Shown here piece by piece: positions 8,691-17,465 of a stretch of 64,000 nt of DNA. This stretch comes from Bacteroidales bacterium 6E (lineage in GTDB: Bacteria > Bacteroidota > Bacteroidia > Bacteroidales > Prolixibacteraceae): the NCBI GenBank assembly GCA_001270045.2, contig DF970686.1, positions 186,001-250,000 of the forward strand, given 5' to 3'. Numbering within the stretch: the stretch's first letter is position 1; every line of letters starts with the position of its first letter. Made by a program: the position numbers and the translations under genes. The notes beneath the pieces were generated by a model. That model was not told where the DNA came from. It saw only the letters and a list, made by a program, of their open reading frames with translations, and did not search any database.

Positions 8691-9452
8691 ATGCTGGCAA
8701 AAAAATGGCTAACGAATGCCCGGGAGGTTATGGATTCCATTGAAAATACACAAATGGAAAATATATTAAAGGCCGCTGAAATCATGGCGGCTTCAATTGA
8801 ATCGGGCAGATGGGTGCATACCTTTGGATGTGGACATGCCACCATTCCCGTAGAGGAAATGTATCCTCGAATCGGAGGATTTGTGGGTTTCCACCCCATG
8901 ATTGAACTTCCACTCTCCTTCTTCACCCACATTACGGGAGAAATGGGAGTACATCAGTTTGTATTCCTTGAAAGGGTGGAAGGTTATGGCAAGGAAATCA
9001 TGAAAAGTTACACTTTCGATGAGCGTGATTCGATGTGGTTATTCTCCCACTCCGGCATCAACAACGTGAATATCGATGTAGCTCTCGAAGCGAAAAGAAT
9101 GGGTATGAAGGTGATTGTCACTGGTTCGGCCAATGCGTTTAGTGGCGTTCAGACACGTCATTCGACAGGTAAACAGATTTTCGAGATAGCGGATGTCGTG
9201 ATTGATACCTGCGTTCCGAAAACCGATGCCTCAGTCGACCTGAAAAACCATCAGGATAAGATCGGTCCGTTATCGACCATGGGATTTGTCACATCTGTCT
9301 GGATGACGATATGCACGGTTGCCGAGATTCTGGCTGACAGAAACGTGAAATTGTATATCCATCCCTCACATAATGTCCCGGGGGATACTACCGCACGCCA
9401 AAGACTCGATGCGGCACTGTCGGAGTATAAACGAAGGGTGGCTGGAGTCTAG
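8691..9452 (+). CDS. SIS-domain sugar-phosphate binding protein
   Basis: This 253-residue protein has a sugar isomerase (SIS) fold of the UPF0309/COG4821 type. Key stretches are WVHTFGCGHA, LFSHSGINNVNIDVALEAK (the phosphate-binding Ser loop) and VTSVWMTICTVAEILA. These proteins bind phosphosugars and are thought to act as isomerases or deaminases, but no reaction is established for this branch. As the last gene of the operon it would act on the product of the ROK kinase. The start is supported by AAAGGAG about seven bases before the ATG, one of the few clear Shine-Dalgarno sites in the window. The gene ends 22 bases from the convergent ispD. Confidence 0.83.
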   Translation: MLAKKWLTNAREVMDSIENTQMENILKAAEIMAASIESGRWVHTFGCGHATIPVEEMYPRIGGFVGFHPMIELPLSFFTHITGEMGVHQFVFLERVEGYGKEIMKSYTFDERDSMWLFSHSGINNVNIDVALEAKRMGMKVIVTGSANAFSGVQTRHSTGKQIFEIADVVIDTCVPKTDASVDLKNHQDKIGPLSTMGFVTSVWMTICTVAEILADRNVKLYIHPSHNVPGDTTARQRLDAALSEYKRRVAGV

Positions 9453-9474
9453 GAAATACCCAACCATATCTGAA

Positions 9475-10149
9475 TCAGCGGAAAGTCTTCATCAGAAACC
9501 TTTCCGCTGTTTCCATATCCTCAGGCCAGGTAATCTTGATGTTCTCACGGTTGCCTTCAGTGAGGTATATTTCATGACCTGCGTTTTCAAGAACCGATGC
9601 ATCATCGGTAAATTTCTCATCATACGGCAAGTCATAAGCTTTCTTAATCAATGATATCCTGAATGTCTGTGGGGTCTGTATCAACCTGACACGATTCCGG
9701 TCAAGTATTTCATTTCCCTGATCACCCAGCCAGCGAACCGACTCGCTTACCGGAATAACGGGAATTGCATTCCCTTTCTCCATGGCGGTTTCGTAACAAC
9801 GTCTGATAGTTTCGAATGTAACAAGGGGTCTAACCCCGTCATGGATGAAGACGATGCCTTCCTCACTGATAGAATCCAATCCGTTTTTAACGGAAAAGAA
9901 TCGGAACGGGCCTCCCTCAACAACATTTAACTTGTGTCGGAAGCCATGTTGGTGGCACAGTTCATCCCAATAAGCTATTTGAGAAGACGGGAGTACAATT
10001 ATAATCTCTATGTCAGGATCATAAGAAACAAAAGTTTCAATGGTATGCATAAGAAGGGGCTTTCCCGCCAAAACAAGAAACTGCTTGGGAACTTCCATGC
10101 CCATTCGTATACCTGAACCTCCTGCCACTATCAATGCAAATTTTTTCAT
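9475..10149 (-). CDS. ispD: 2-C-methyl-D-erythritol 4-phosphate cytidylyltransferase
   Basis: This enzyme joins CTP and MEP to give CDP-ME, the third step of the non-mevalonate isoprenoid pathway. The protein has about 224 residues. It begins with the nucleotidyltransferase motif ALIVAGGSGIRMG and continues with VPKQFLVLAGKPLL, FIHDGVRPLV and the C-terminal TDDASVLE, all diagnostic of IspD. The ATG at 10149 is chosen because the catalytic loop starts ten residues later; upstream codons in frame run into the divergent promoter region. The later pathway gene ispG is in the window at 24 kb, not linked. Confidence 0.95.
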   Translation of the reverse strand: MKKFALIVAGGSGIRMGMEVPKQFLVLAGKPLLMHTIETFVSYDPDIEIIIVLPSSQIAYWDELCHQHGFRHKLNVVEGGPFRFFSVKNGLDSISEEGIVFIHDGVRPLVTFETIRRCYETAMEKGNAIPVIPVSESVRWLGDQGNEILDRNRVRLIQTPQTFRISLIKKAYDLPYDEKFTDDASVLENAGHEIYLTEGNRENIKITWPEDMETAERFLMKTFR

Positions 10150-10181
10150 TTCCTTCCGGAGCCATTTCCGGCATATTTGTT

Positions 10182-10198
10182 TTACCTTGCCAAGGTAA
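10182..10198. promoter_or_regulatory. 17-base inverted repeat in the ispD/DUF2461 divergent promoter region
   Basis: TTACCTTG-C-CAAGGTAA has two perfect 8-base arms around one central base. It lies in the 75-base gap between ispD (minus) and the DUF2461 gene (plus). Each arm also holds TACCTTG, close to a -7 element, on its own strand. It could be an operator or overlapping back-to-back promoters. Confidence 0.4.
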
Positions 10199-10224
10199 TC
10201 AGAAATTTTATTGTGTATACCCAT

Positions 10225-10884
10225 ATGAAGGATGTAGTCGATTTTCTAGATAACCTGAAGCATAACAACAACAGGGAATGGTTTAACTCACACAAGGAAT
10301 GGTATGAAAAGAGTCGCCAAAAGGTTTTATTTCTTACTGAGCTGATCATTAATGAAGTCCGGAAATTTGATACTGATATACCAATAACCGACCCCAAGGA
10401 CTGTCTTTTCAGAATATACAGGGATGTACGCTTTTCGGCAGATAAAAGTCCCTACAAAACGCACTTTGGAAGTTATGTCGCCAAAGGCGGGAGAAGCAGC
10501 ACCAGGGCCGGATATTATTTTCATATCGATCCTGATGCCAGCTTTATAGGAGGAGGAATATACATGCCGGGACCAGAGGTTCTGAAAGCCCTTCGGACAG
10601 CCATTTATGACCAACCCGACACATTCAGGGAGATTATTGAATATCCCGGATTCAGGAAAATATATCCATACATTGACGGAGAGAAGCTTAAGACAGCCCC
10701 CAAGGGATTTCCACCCGATTTTGAGCACATCGACCTTCTTAAACATAAGTCGTATGCATTTACTGCCGGGATAAGTACATCTGACGTTATCCGTGACGAT
10801 TTTGTAACCACCATTGTCGAGAGATTCCAGACGCTACACCAAGCCAATAGATTTCTCAATGAGGCACTTGACCAGTATTTATGA
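10225..10884 (+). CDS. DUF2461 family protein
   Basis: This is a conserved protein of 219 residues matching the DUF2461 (TIGR02453) family. It has the N-terminal FLDNLKHNNNREWFNSHKEWY, the central FRIYRDVRFSADKSPYKTHF and the YYFHIDPDASFIGGGIYMP strand. The family is widespread in Bacteroidota and has no established function. No signal peptide or membrane helix is seen, so it is cytoplasmic. The ATG at 10225 is used because the family N-terminus starts there. Confidence 0.9.
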   Translation: MKDVVDFLDNLKHNNNREWFNSHKEWYEKSRQKVLFLTELIINEVRKFDTDIPITDPKDCLFRIYRDVRFSADKSPYKTHFGSYVAKGGRSSTRAGYYFHIDPDASFIGGGIYMPGPEVLKALRTAIYDQPDTFREIIEYPGFRKIYPYIDGEKLKTAPKGFPPDFEHIDLLKHKSYAFTAGISTSDVIRDDFVTTIVERFQTLHQANRFLNEALDQYL

Positions 10885-10931
10885 AAGAATAATTTGCCTT
10901 AGTTTACAGATTGCAGTTCATTATTAAATGA

Positions 10932-10963
10932 AACCACCCCTCCGATCGTTCGAAGGGGCGGTT
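10932..10963. terminator. Hairpin between convergent genes (bidirectional terminator)
   Basis: AACC-A-CCCCT (10932-10941) pairs with AGGGG-C-GGTT (10954-10963), with an inner CGA/TCG extension. It lies between the convergent DUF2461 gene and ilvE. No long T tract follows, so termination in both directions is likely but not certain. Confidence 0.6.
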
Positions 10964-11003
10964 GTCATTCATATAATAACAGGTTCGGTGTTGGACTGAT
11001 TCA

Positions 11004-12017
11004 TTAATCCACGATGGTTACCCATCCATGGATATCGGGTTCATCGCCATATTGAATGGCACGGAGCTTATTGTAGAGTTTGGTTGTCCAGACTCCCGGT
11101 TCAGTTCCATACATGAACTCACGGTTTTCATCGGCATCAAAGATCCTTTTAACCGGGGAAATGACGGCAGCCGTTCCACAGGCACCCACTTCCTCAAAAG
11201 AAGCGAGCTCTTCATAGGGAACTTTTCTCTTTTCAACCTTCAGTCCCATGTCTGAAGCAAGGGTCATCAGGCTTTTATTGGTGATTGACTGAAGAATGGA
11301 TTCCGATTCCGGAGTGACATAGGTGTTGTTTTTAATTCCGAAGAAATTGGCAGGGCCACATTCATCGATATACTTTTTTTCACGGCTATCGAGGTACAGA
11401 ACGGCTGAATATCCTCCTTTTTTGGCTTTAACACCAGCTACCATACTGGCTGCATAGTTACCACCCACCTTGTATTTACCGGTCCCCTGAGGTGCGGCAC
11501 GGTCGTATTGGCGGAGAATAATCAGGTCTGTAGGTTTGAATCCTTCGGGGAAATAGGGTCCGACTGGCATAACAAACACCATAAAGAGATATTCGGATGC
11601 AGGCTTTACGCCAATTTCGGCTCCGGTACCAATCAGCATCGGCCTGATATACAAAGAAGCTCCTGAATCATGCGGTGGAACAAACCTTTCGTTCAATTTA
11701 ACAGCCAGTTTTACGGCTTTCATGAACAATTCGGCTGGCAATTTCTCCATCATGATGCCATCACATGAAAATTGCAGACGGGCTGCATTGTCAGCCATCC
11801 TGAAAATCCTGATTTTATTGTCTTTCCCCTTGAAAGCCTTTAATCCTTCGAAAGCTTCCTGTCCATAATGCAGGGCTGTTGCACCCATATGGATATTGAT
11901 TTGCTCAGATGAACTGACTTCCAGTTCTCCCCACTTTCCGTCACGGAAATAGCAACGAACGTTATAATCGGTTTTTCTATAGCCAAAACCCAGATTTTTC
12001 CAGTCAAGATTTTCCAT
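11004..12017 (-). CDS. ilvE: Branched-chain amino acid aminotransferase
   Basis: This PLP-dependent fold-type IV transaminase interconverts Val, Leu and Ile with their 2-oxo acids. The 337 residues include HYGQEAFEGLKAF, the PLP lysine in GTGKYKVGGNYAASM, YIDECGPANFFGI, and the phosphate-binding CGTAAVISPV loop. The length is that of the eukaryote-like (BCAT) subgroup common in Bacteroidota. The start is preceded by GGGAGGATT, a strong Shine-Dalgarno sequence. It is the last gene of a minus-strand run that starts at holB. Confidence 0.96.
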   Translation of the reverse strand: MENLDWKNLGFGYRKTDYNVRCYFRDGKWGELEVSSSEQINIHMGATALHYGQEAFEGLKAFKGKDNKIRIFRMADNAARLQFSCDGIMMEKLPAELFMKAVKLAVKLNERFVPPHDSGASLYIRPMLIGTGAEIGVKPASEYLFMVFVMPVGPYFPEGFKPTDLIILRQYDRAAPQGTGKYKVGGNYAASMVAGVKAKKGGYSAVLYLDSREKKYIDECGPANFFGIKNNTYVTPESESILQSITNKSLMTLASDMGLKVEKRKVPYEELASFEEVGACGTAAVISPVKRIFDADENREFMYGTEPGVWTTKLYNKLRAIQYGDEPDIHGWVTIVD

Positions 12018-12133
12018 AATCCTCCCTTTTTCAAATTTTTAAAAGTTAGTTCAAAATAACGAATTTTTAAGTTTGAAAAACCGGAGTTTTATCAGTTTTC
12101 CCATAAGTAAAGCATTGACAATACAATCAGACG

Positions 12134-12325
12134 TTAAATTCTGCGTGAAAACCGTAAATACATTCTAAGGAAAAAAAGTATGGCAGAAATAACTAGTACC
12201 ACAACGATGACTGATTGAGGAACCATCACAAAGTTTCCGAAATAATTGACAATCAGTGCCAATAGTGCCAGGGTCATTAAAGTATACAACGAATTGACAA
12301 GTTGTATCCACTTTGATTTTTCCAT
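12134..12325 (-). CDS. Small membrane protein of unknown function
   Basis: This is a 63-residue protein with two hydrophobic helices (about residues 10-30 and 36-54), a basic N-terminus (MEKSKW) and a basic C-terminus (RMYLRFSRRI). No family is recognised. It lies in line with the flanking minus-strand genes, 31 bases after the DUF2797 gene, which supports a real gene. Its function cannot be inferred. Confidence 0.6.
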   Translation of the reverse strand: MEKSKWIQLVNSLYTLMTLALLALIVNYFGNFVMVPQSVIVVVLVISAILFFLRMYLRFSRRI

Positions 12326-12356
12326 TTTCAGGGTATTTAATTCAGTAATCTAAAAT

Positions 12357-13151
12357 CTAATATGATAATCTAATAAAATATCCATTGTGTTTTCTGATGT
12401 TCAGAACGGAACCATTTTCAAAAATCAGGTATTGGCCTTTTATGCCATTCAGAATTCCTGTGATATCAGGAGTTTTGTCGAATGACAGACTGGTGATTTT
12501 CGATGGGTAATTCAGTACCGGATAATCAATGGTTACGATTTCTGATTCTTCTTCATAGTACTTGCGAAGTTCTGTCGTCAATAATTCCCGGGCGTTTAAC
12601 TTTTCCTCCTGAAGGTCAAAAGGGGTAATTTTGTTCTGAAGCATTTCCCTCCAATTGGTCTTATCGGTGAAGAATTGTTTGAGCCATACCTCGATGACTC
12701 CTGCAATGTGACGATTCGGTGTGCGGGCAAGAACCAGGGCAGAACTGGCACCCTGGTCAATCCATCGTGTGGGCATTTGGTGATGGCGTGTCACTCCTAC
12801 TTTCAGGTCAGATGAAGCGGCAAGGTATACAAAATGATCGATGAGATCATGTTCTTTTGCCCATTCCATATCACGTGCGATACCGAAATGGGCTTTGCTC
12901 AATTCGGGACGCATCACTGATTCACTGGCCTCAGGCGCAGTTTGCAGACAATTATAACAAAACCCTTGTCCAAAGGAAGTTTTTGTCGACTTGCCGCATG
13001 ATATGCAATTGATCTGGCCCGTAAAACTCAACGATATTTCTTTTCCCACCAAATGGTTCATCAAGACCTCATTCTCTCCCACCGGAAGAAAATATTTCAC
13101 GGGAGACGCATATTCAGAGCGCATTTTAATGATGTTCCCTTCGTATACCAT
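12357..13151 (-). CDS. DUF2797 domain protein with zinc-ribbon cysteines
   Basis: This 264-residue protein matches DUF2797. Two CxxC pairs (CISCGK and CYNCLQ, about residues 49-69) probably bind zinc. The core YLAASSDLKVGVTRHHQMPTR resembles the beta strands of a GIY-YIG-like fold, followed by RWIDQGAS and helices. No activity has been assigned; a nucleic-acid role is a guess from the zinc ribbon. It is probably co-transcribed with the small membrane protein and ilvE. Confidence 0.82.
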   Translation of the reverse strand: MVYEGNIIKMRSEYASPVKYFLPVGENEVLMNHLVGKEISLSFTGQINCISCGKSTKTSFGQGFCYNCLQTAPEASESVMRPELSKAHFGIARDMEWAKEHDLIDHFVYLAASSDLKVGVTRHHQMPTRWIDQGASSALVLARTPNRHIAGVIEVWLKQFFTDKTNWREMLQNKITPFDLQEEKLNARELLTTELRKYYEEESEIVTIDYPVLNYPSKITSLSFDKTPDITGILNGIKGQYLIFENGSVLNIRKHNGYFIRLSY

Positions 13152-13216
13152 GGTAATTCAGATATTGGACATTGTTAAAGTTATGAATTTTGTGGGAAAC
13201 AGAGGCTTCCGACATC

Positions 13217-14695
13217 TCAGTTCCTATCATTGGCTGCGCCCAGAATCCCCAGGTAGAGCAACTTTGCGGCATCTTCCATGATTTCGGGAGTCACTGCATC
13301 AATATCATCCTTTGGGTGATGGTAATAAACGGGCTTCACCGACTGCGTAGTCCACAAGCTTAATACAGGATATCCACCCTTCTCGAATACGGCGCCATCG
13401 GTACGCGGCCTGCCAAATGAAGGCCTCACTTCAGAAGCACGCAACTCCCTGTGAATATATTTGCTGTTGGCGATCTCGAAATGACTGTAAATATCAGGAT
13501 GTGTCAATCCTCCCCCCAAAAAGAATCCTTTTCCATTTCCGACCATATCGAGGTTCATCATGAATAAGGTCTTATCTTTTGGCCATTGTGGGTTATTCAC
13601 ATATTGGATACTGCCATACAAACCACACTCTTCACCACCAAAAAACAGAAACATGACTGAGCGTGCGGGCTTTATGGTAGAAGATGCCAGCGCTTTGGCT
13701 GCACCTAAAAGGTCGGCTACCCCGGATGCATTGTCGAGAGTACTTGGGAATAGTGCCCCAGGACTACCTTGTCCATCAAGATGGGCACCGATGATGATGA
13801 CTTCCTCTTTTAACAACGGATCAGAACCTTCAATATAACCCACCACATTGCATGACATGGCATCGGGATAATGCCTTGTCCGGGCTGAAATCTCAACTAT
13901 CCTGTTCAGTGAGAAGGAAACAGGTTTCATCTCTTTGACAATTTCCTTTTTCAGATCAACGAAAGGCCTTTTCGCAACCGGCCTGACCAGTTCATCGGCA
14001 ACTTCCTCACTGATATGGGCATTTACAAAACCTTCTATGTAAGAAGTATTGGGATTGGCAACCAATCCGACATATAAAAGTCCGGCAGCTCCCAAATCCT
14101 TTGCCTTCTGAAACTTGTACCGATGGTAACTATACGGTTCCCACTTTTTTAACACAGGGTCGTTTGCAGTATAAGGTACACCGGTTTCCATCAGTAAAAT
14201 TTTCCCTTTTACATCAATGCCTGCATAGTCATCATATCCCAATTCAGGAGCTGAAATCCCAAATCCCACATACACTACCTCACCTGCCACATTGCCGGTA
14301 GCAGAATTTGAACCCGGGAAAAAATCATCGGGGAACTTCAGTACACGTTCTTTCAGGTCAGTTCCCGGAACAGGCAAAATCCTGACACTACCGGTTTCCA
14401 GCACATCGGTCCAGGCATTCGGGAACCACTGAAAGTAGGAAGTATCCCCTACCCCGGGCTTCAGGCCCCATTCGTGTAACAAGCCGGCGACCCAACGTGC
14501 CGACATTTCATATCCCGGAGAACCAGATAAGCGTCCACCATATTTTTCGGTACTTAACTCAGCTGCATATCCGAGTAAGTCGTGACTTGAGATTTCATGA
14601 AATGCATTCATGTCAACTTCCGGCATTGTCTGAGCAAACCCAAAGTAATTGAATGACAATACCCAAAAAGCAACAACGATAAATCTTTTGATCAT
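13217..14695 (-). CDS. Exported M28 family zinc aminopeptidase
   Basis: This is a periplasmic or secreted peptidase of 492 residues, with a signal peptide of about 21 residues (FAQ cleavage). A protease-associated domain (about 150-260) holds GKILLMETGVP. The M28 catalytic core has the metal ligands in GAHLDG, TLDNASG, GGEECGL and NLDMVGNG, and the last His in YYHHPKDD. It probably removes N-terminal residues from peptides for nutrition. AAGGA stands before the start. It lies 59 bases after holB. Confidence 0.92.
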   Translation of the reverse strand: MIKRFIVVAFWVLSFNYFGFAQTMPEVDMNAFHEISSHDLLGYAAELSTEKYGGRLSGSPGYEMSARWVAGLLHEWGLKPGVGDTSYFQWFPNAWTDVLETGSVRILPVPGTDLKERVLKFPDDFFPGSNSATGNVAGEVVYVGFGISAPELGYDDYAGIDVKGKILLMETGVPYTANDPVLKKWEPYSYHRYKFQKAKDLGAAGLLYVGLVANPNTSYIEGFVNAHISEEVADELVRPVAKRPFVDLKKEIVKEMKPVSFSLNRIVEISARTRHYPDAMSCNVVGYIEGSDPLLKEEVIIIGAHLDGQGSPGALFPSTLDNASGVADLLGAAKALASSTIKPARSVMFLFFGGEECGLYGSIQYVNNPQWPKDKTLFMMNLDMVGNGKGFFLGGGLTHPDIYSHFEIANSKYIHRELRASEVRPSFGRPRTDGAVFEKGGYPVLSLWTTQSVKPVYYHHPKDDIDAVTPEIMEDAAKLLYLGILGAANDRN

Positions 14696-14754
14696 GCCAT
14701 ATCCTTTTTTATAGAATTAGCTAACAAAGCATCCTTATTAAAGCCTTGATTCCG

Positions 14755-15894
14755 TCATTTTTTGATGATTCGGATGATGGAAAGCAAGGTATCCGTGAAA
14801 ACGATCTTCGGGTTACCGTTTCTGCTGATATGCAGGTAACCCTCCTCAAAAAGGTTATTGAATAGAATTACGTTACGTTCATTGATAAATGGAGCAAACT
14901 TATCACCGAAGGATTTCTCTTCCTGGTTTAGATAAACCAATGCCGGCTTCTTAAGATTCATCATAAAGAACTCCCGGGTAAGTTGCATGGCGTACATAAA
15001 AAAGTCCTTCTGTCTTTCCCTTCCGATTCCCGCCAACTCCTCCGCAATGTCCAGTATTTCAAGTATGGCGGAAGTTTTCTGGCCCGCAGAATACGCATGT
15101 CGCATGACATTCTGAAAAACATCAAAAAAGTACTTTTTATCGTCTGAAGGTTCTGAAAATTCAATAGCCTTTAAGTAATTGCCCCCTGCATGATGGATCA
15201 TGCCAGCTATGGTTTCAGCATCATACAAACCTGTTTGAGCAAAATACTCCTGAAGATCGATATCGGAAATTCGGGGAATTTTTATGATCTGGGTCCTGGA
15301 GCGAATGGTCGATATGATATCGGCCTCATTTTCCGTTACCATAAGAAATAACGTCTTTACTGGCGGCTCTTCAATCATCTTCAGTAACTTATTGGAGCAG
15401 GCAATGTTCATTTTTTCGGGCAACCAGATGATCATGACCTTAAACTCCGCCTCAAAGGGCTTGATGTTCAATTTACGGATAATCGACTCACTTTCATGTG
15501 AATAAATGGTCAACTGGGAATTCTCGGCTTCAATAAAGCTTCCCCATTGATTCAGCCCGAAATAAGGAGATTTCAGGACCATTTCACGCCATTGCTTCAG
15601 GAAATCATCGCAAAAAGACTTTTGGACACCCTTAGGTTTAAATATCGGGAAGACGAAATGCAGATCAGGATGTTGCAGTTTCTGGTACTTCCGGCAGGAT
15701 GGACAGCCCCCGCAACTGTCATTTTCAGAACGGTTTCTGCATGATATGTATTGGGCATAAGCCAGGGCCAAAGCCAGTTTTCCGTTACCTTCAGGTCCCG
15801 AAAACAATTGGGCATGACTGATCCGTTCCTCATGGACCGACCTGATCAGCCGTTCCTTTATCCTGCTTTGCCCGATAATATCTTTAAAAAACAT
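14755..15894 (-). CDS. holB: DNA polymerase III delta-prime subunit-like clamp-loader ATPase
   Basis: This is an AAA+ clamp-loader subunit of about 379 residues. It begins MFFKDIIGQ and has the P-loop SGPEGNGKLALA. A four-cysteine zinc module follows (CRNR..SCGGCPSC), then IWLPEKMN (a degenerate Walker B), KLLKMIEEP and the sensor region ISTIRSRTQ. These features fit HolB/DnaX-type delta-prime. The open frame runs 17 codons further upstream, but the ATG at 15894 is the family start. It is the first gene of the minus-strand run down to ilvE. Confidence 0.92.
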   Translation of the reverse strand: MFFKDIIGQSRIKERLIRSVHEERISHAQLFSGPEGNGKLALALAYAQYISCRNRSENDSCGGCPSCRKYQKLQHPDLHFVFPIFKPKGVQKSFCDDFLKQWREMVLKSPYFGLNQWGSFIEAENSQLTIYSHESESIIRKLNIKPFEAEFKVMIIWLPEKMNIACSNKLLKMIEEPPVKTLFLMVTENEADIISTIRSRTQIIKIPRISDIDLQEYFAQTGLYDAETIAGMIHHAGGNYLKAIEFSEPSDDKKYFFDVFQNVMRHAYSAGQKTSAILEILDIAEELAGIGRERQKDFFMYAMQLTREFFMMNLKKPALVYLNQEEKSFGDKFAPFINERNVILFNNLFEEGYLHISRNGNPKIVFTDTLLSIIRIIKK

Positions 15895-16072
15895 AGTAGC
15901 TTCCTTATTCTGAATACTCCCAACCCAATTTAAGCCGGTAGCCAAAAATAAGGGTTATCCTCAAACAAACGGTCATTGCTTTCGATAGTTTTTCGGTTGA
16001 GGGATGAGGTTATTTGAACATTAAATTCAGATATGACTGACCCCGTTAAAAAAACCGACAATAAATAATCCT

Positions 16073-16080
16073 TATCTTTG
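16073..16080 (+). promoter_or_regulatory. Candidate -7 element TATCTTTG for pgk
   Basis: TATCTTTG matches TAnnTTTG and lies 29 bases before the pgk start. The -33 region is A-rich without a clear TTTG. Confidence 0.5.
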
Positions 16081-16109
16081 ATTCAACAAAACAACTAATA
16101 ATTAGAGAT

Positions 16110-17300
16110 ATGCAGACCATACATTCGTACGATTTTACCGGAAAGAAAGCTTTGATCCGTGTGGATTTCAATGTCCCGCTGAACGAAAATTTCGAAGTAA
16201 CAGACGATACCCGAATCAGGGCCGCAATCCCCACCATCAAAAAAGTGATTGAAGGCGGTGGTTCCCCCATCATCATGTCACACTTTGGAAGGCCCAAAGA
16301 TGGTCCTAACGATAAATACTCGATGCGTCACCTGGTTGCTCCATTCAGCAAATTACTTGGAGTTGAAGTGAAACTTGCCCCTGATTGTATCGGTGAAGAA
16401 GTAAAAAGCATTTCCAAAGCTCTCAAGCCAGGTGAAGTGTTACTTCTCGAAAACCTGCGTTTCCACAAAGGGGAAGAAAAAGGTGATGTTGAATTTGCAC
16501 GGCAACTTTCCGAAAACGGTGACTGCTGGATTAACGATGCATTTGGTACAGCCCACAGGGCACATGCATCAACAGCCGTTATGGCCCAGTTTTTCCCGAA
16601 TGACAAAATGTTTGGATACCTGATTGAAAGTGAAGTGGAAAGTCTGGATAAGGTTTTAAAAAACCCAAATCGTCCTTTGACTGCCATTATGGGTGGCGCC
16701 AAAGTATCCACCAAAATCACGATCATCGAGAATCTGCTTGATAAAGTTGACAACCTGATTTTAGGTGGCGGCATGACATTTACTTTTGTCAAAGCCAACG
16801 GTGGAAATATCGGCACCTCACTTTGTGAAGATGACTATCTCGAAACTGCATTGAATATTCAGAAATTGGCAGCCGAAAAAGGGGTTAATATTTATATGGC
16901 AACCGATGTTTTAGCTGCCGATGCTTTTGCCAATGATGCTAATACAAAGGTAGTGCCATCCAATGCCATTCCTGAAGGCTGGATGGGTCTTGACGCCGGT
17001 CCTGAGACAGTTGCCTCTTTCAAAAAAGTCATTGAAAATTCAGGGACCATCTTATGGAACGGACCTGTCGGTGTTTTCGAAATGGAAACATTTGCAAACG
17101 GCAGCAAGGCTGTAGGTGAAGCAATCGTGGCCGCAACTGCAAAAGGTGCCTTTTCACTTGTAGGCGGAGGCGATTCCGTGGCATGTGTCAACCAGTTTGG
17201 TTTTGCCGATGGAGTCTCCTACATTTCCACTGCAGGAGGTGCATTGCTCGAATACCTTGAAGGCAAGAGTCTTCCAGGTGTCGCAGCTGTACGCGAATAA
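16110..17300 (+). CDS. pgk: Phosphoglycerate kinase
   Basis: This glycolytic enzyme transfers phosphate from 1,3-bisphosphoglycerate to ADP. At 396 residues it has the standard bacterial length. Diagnostic stretches are [13 protein letters not shown] (signature), [22 protein letters not shown], the hinge [16 protein letters not shown], the C-terminal nucleotide site [13 protein letters not shown], and [10 protein letters not shown]. It forms a single-gene unit between its own promoter and terminator. Confidence 0.98.
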   Translation: MQTIHSYDFTGKKALIRVDFNVPLNENFEVTDDTRIRAAIPTIKKVIEGGGSPIIMSHFGRPKDGPNDKYSMRHLVAPFSKLLGVEVKLAPDCIGEEVKSISKALKPGEVLLLENLRFHKGEEKGDVEFARQLSENGDCWINDAFGTAHRAHASTAVMAQFFPNDKMFGYLIESEVESLDKVLKNPNRPLTAIMGGAKVSTKITIIENLLDKVDNLILGGGMTFTFVKANGGNIGTSLCEDDYLETALNIQKLAAEKGVNIYMATDVLAADAFANDANTKVVPSNAIPEGWMGLDAGPETVASFKKVIENSGTILWNGPVGVFEMETFANGSKAVGEAIVAATAKGAFSLVGGGDSVACVNQFGFADGVSYISTAGGALLEYLEGKSLPGVAAVRE

Positions 17301-17324
17301 CAACTTTCCTTCATATAACAGTAG

Positions 17325-17361
17325 AGCTGTTCCGGATTATTCCGGGACAGCTTTTTTTTTT
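17325..17361 (+). terminator. Rho-independent terminator after pgk
   Basis: AGCTGTTCCGG (17325-17335) pairs with CCGGGACAGCT (17342-17352, one wobble) around a six-base loop and is followed by a run of nine or more Ts. Confidence 0.9.
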
Positions 17362-17465
17362 CTGGCAAGGTGACCCAAATTGTTATCCATGAATATTTCA
17401 AATACCGGACAGGGTATTTGACATCCCCGTAACTTTTGCCATTTTTGAAGAAAAATTCTTTTCCC

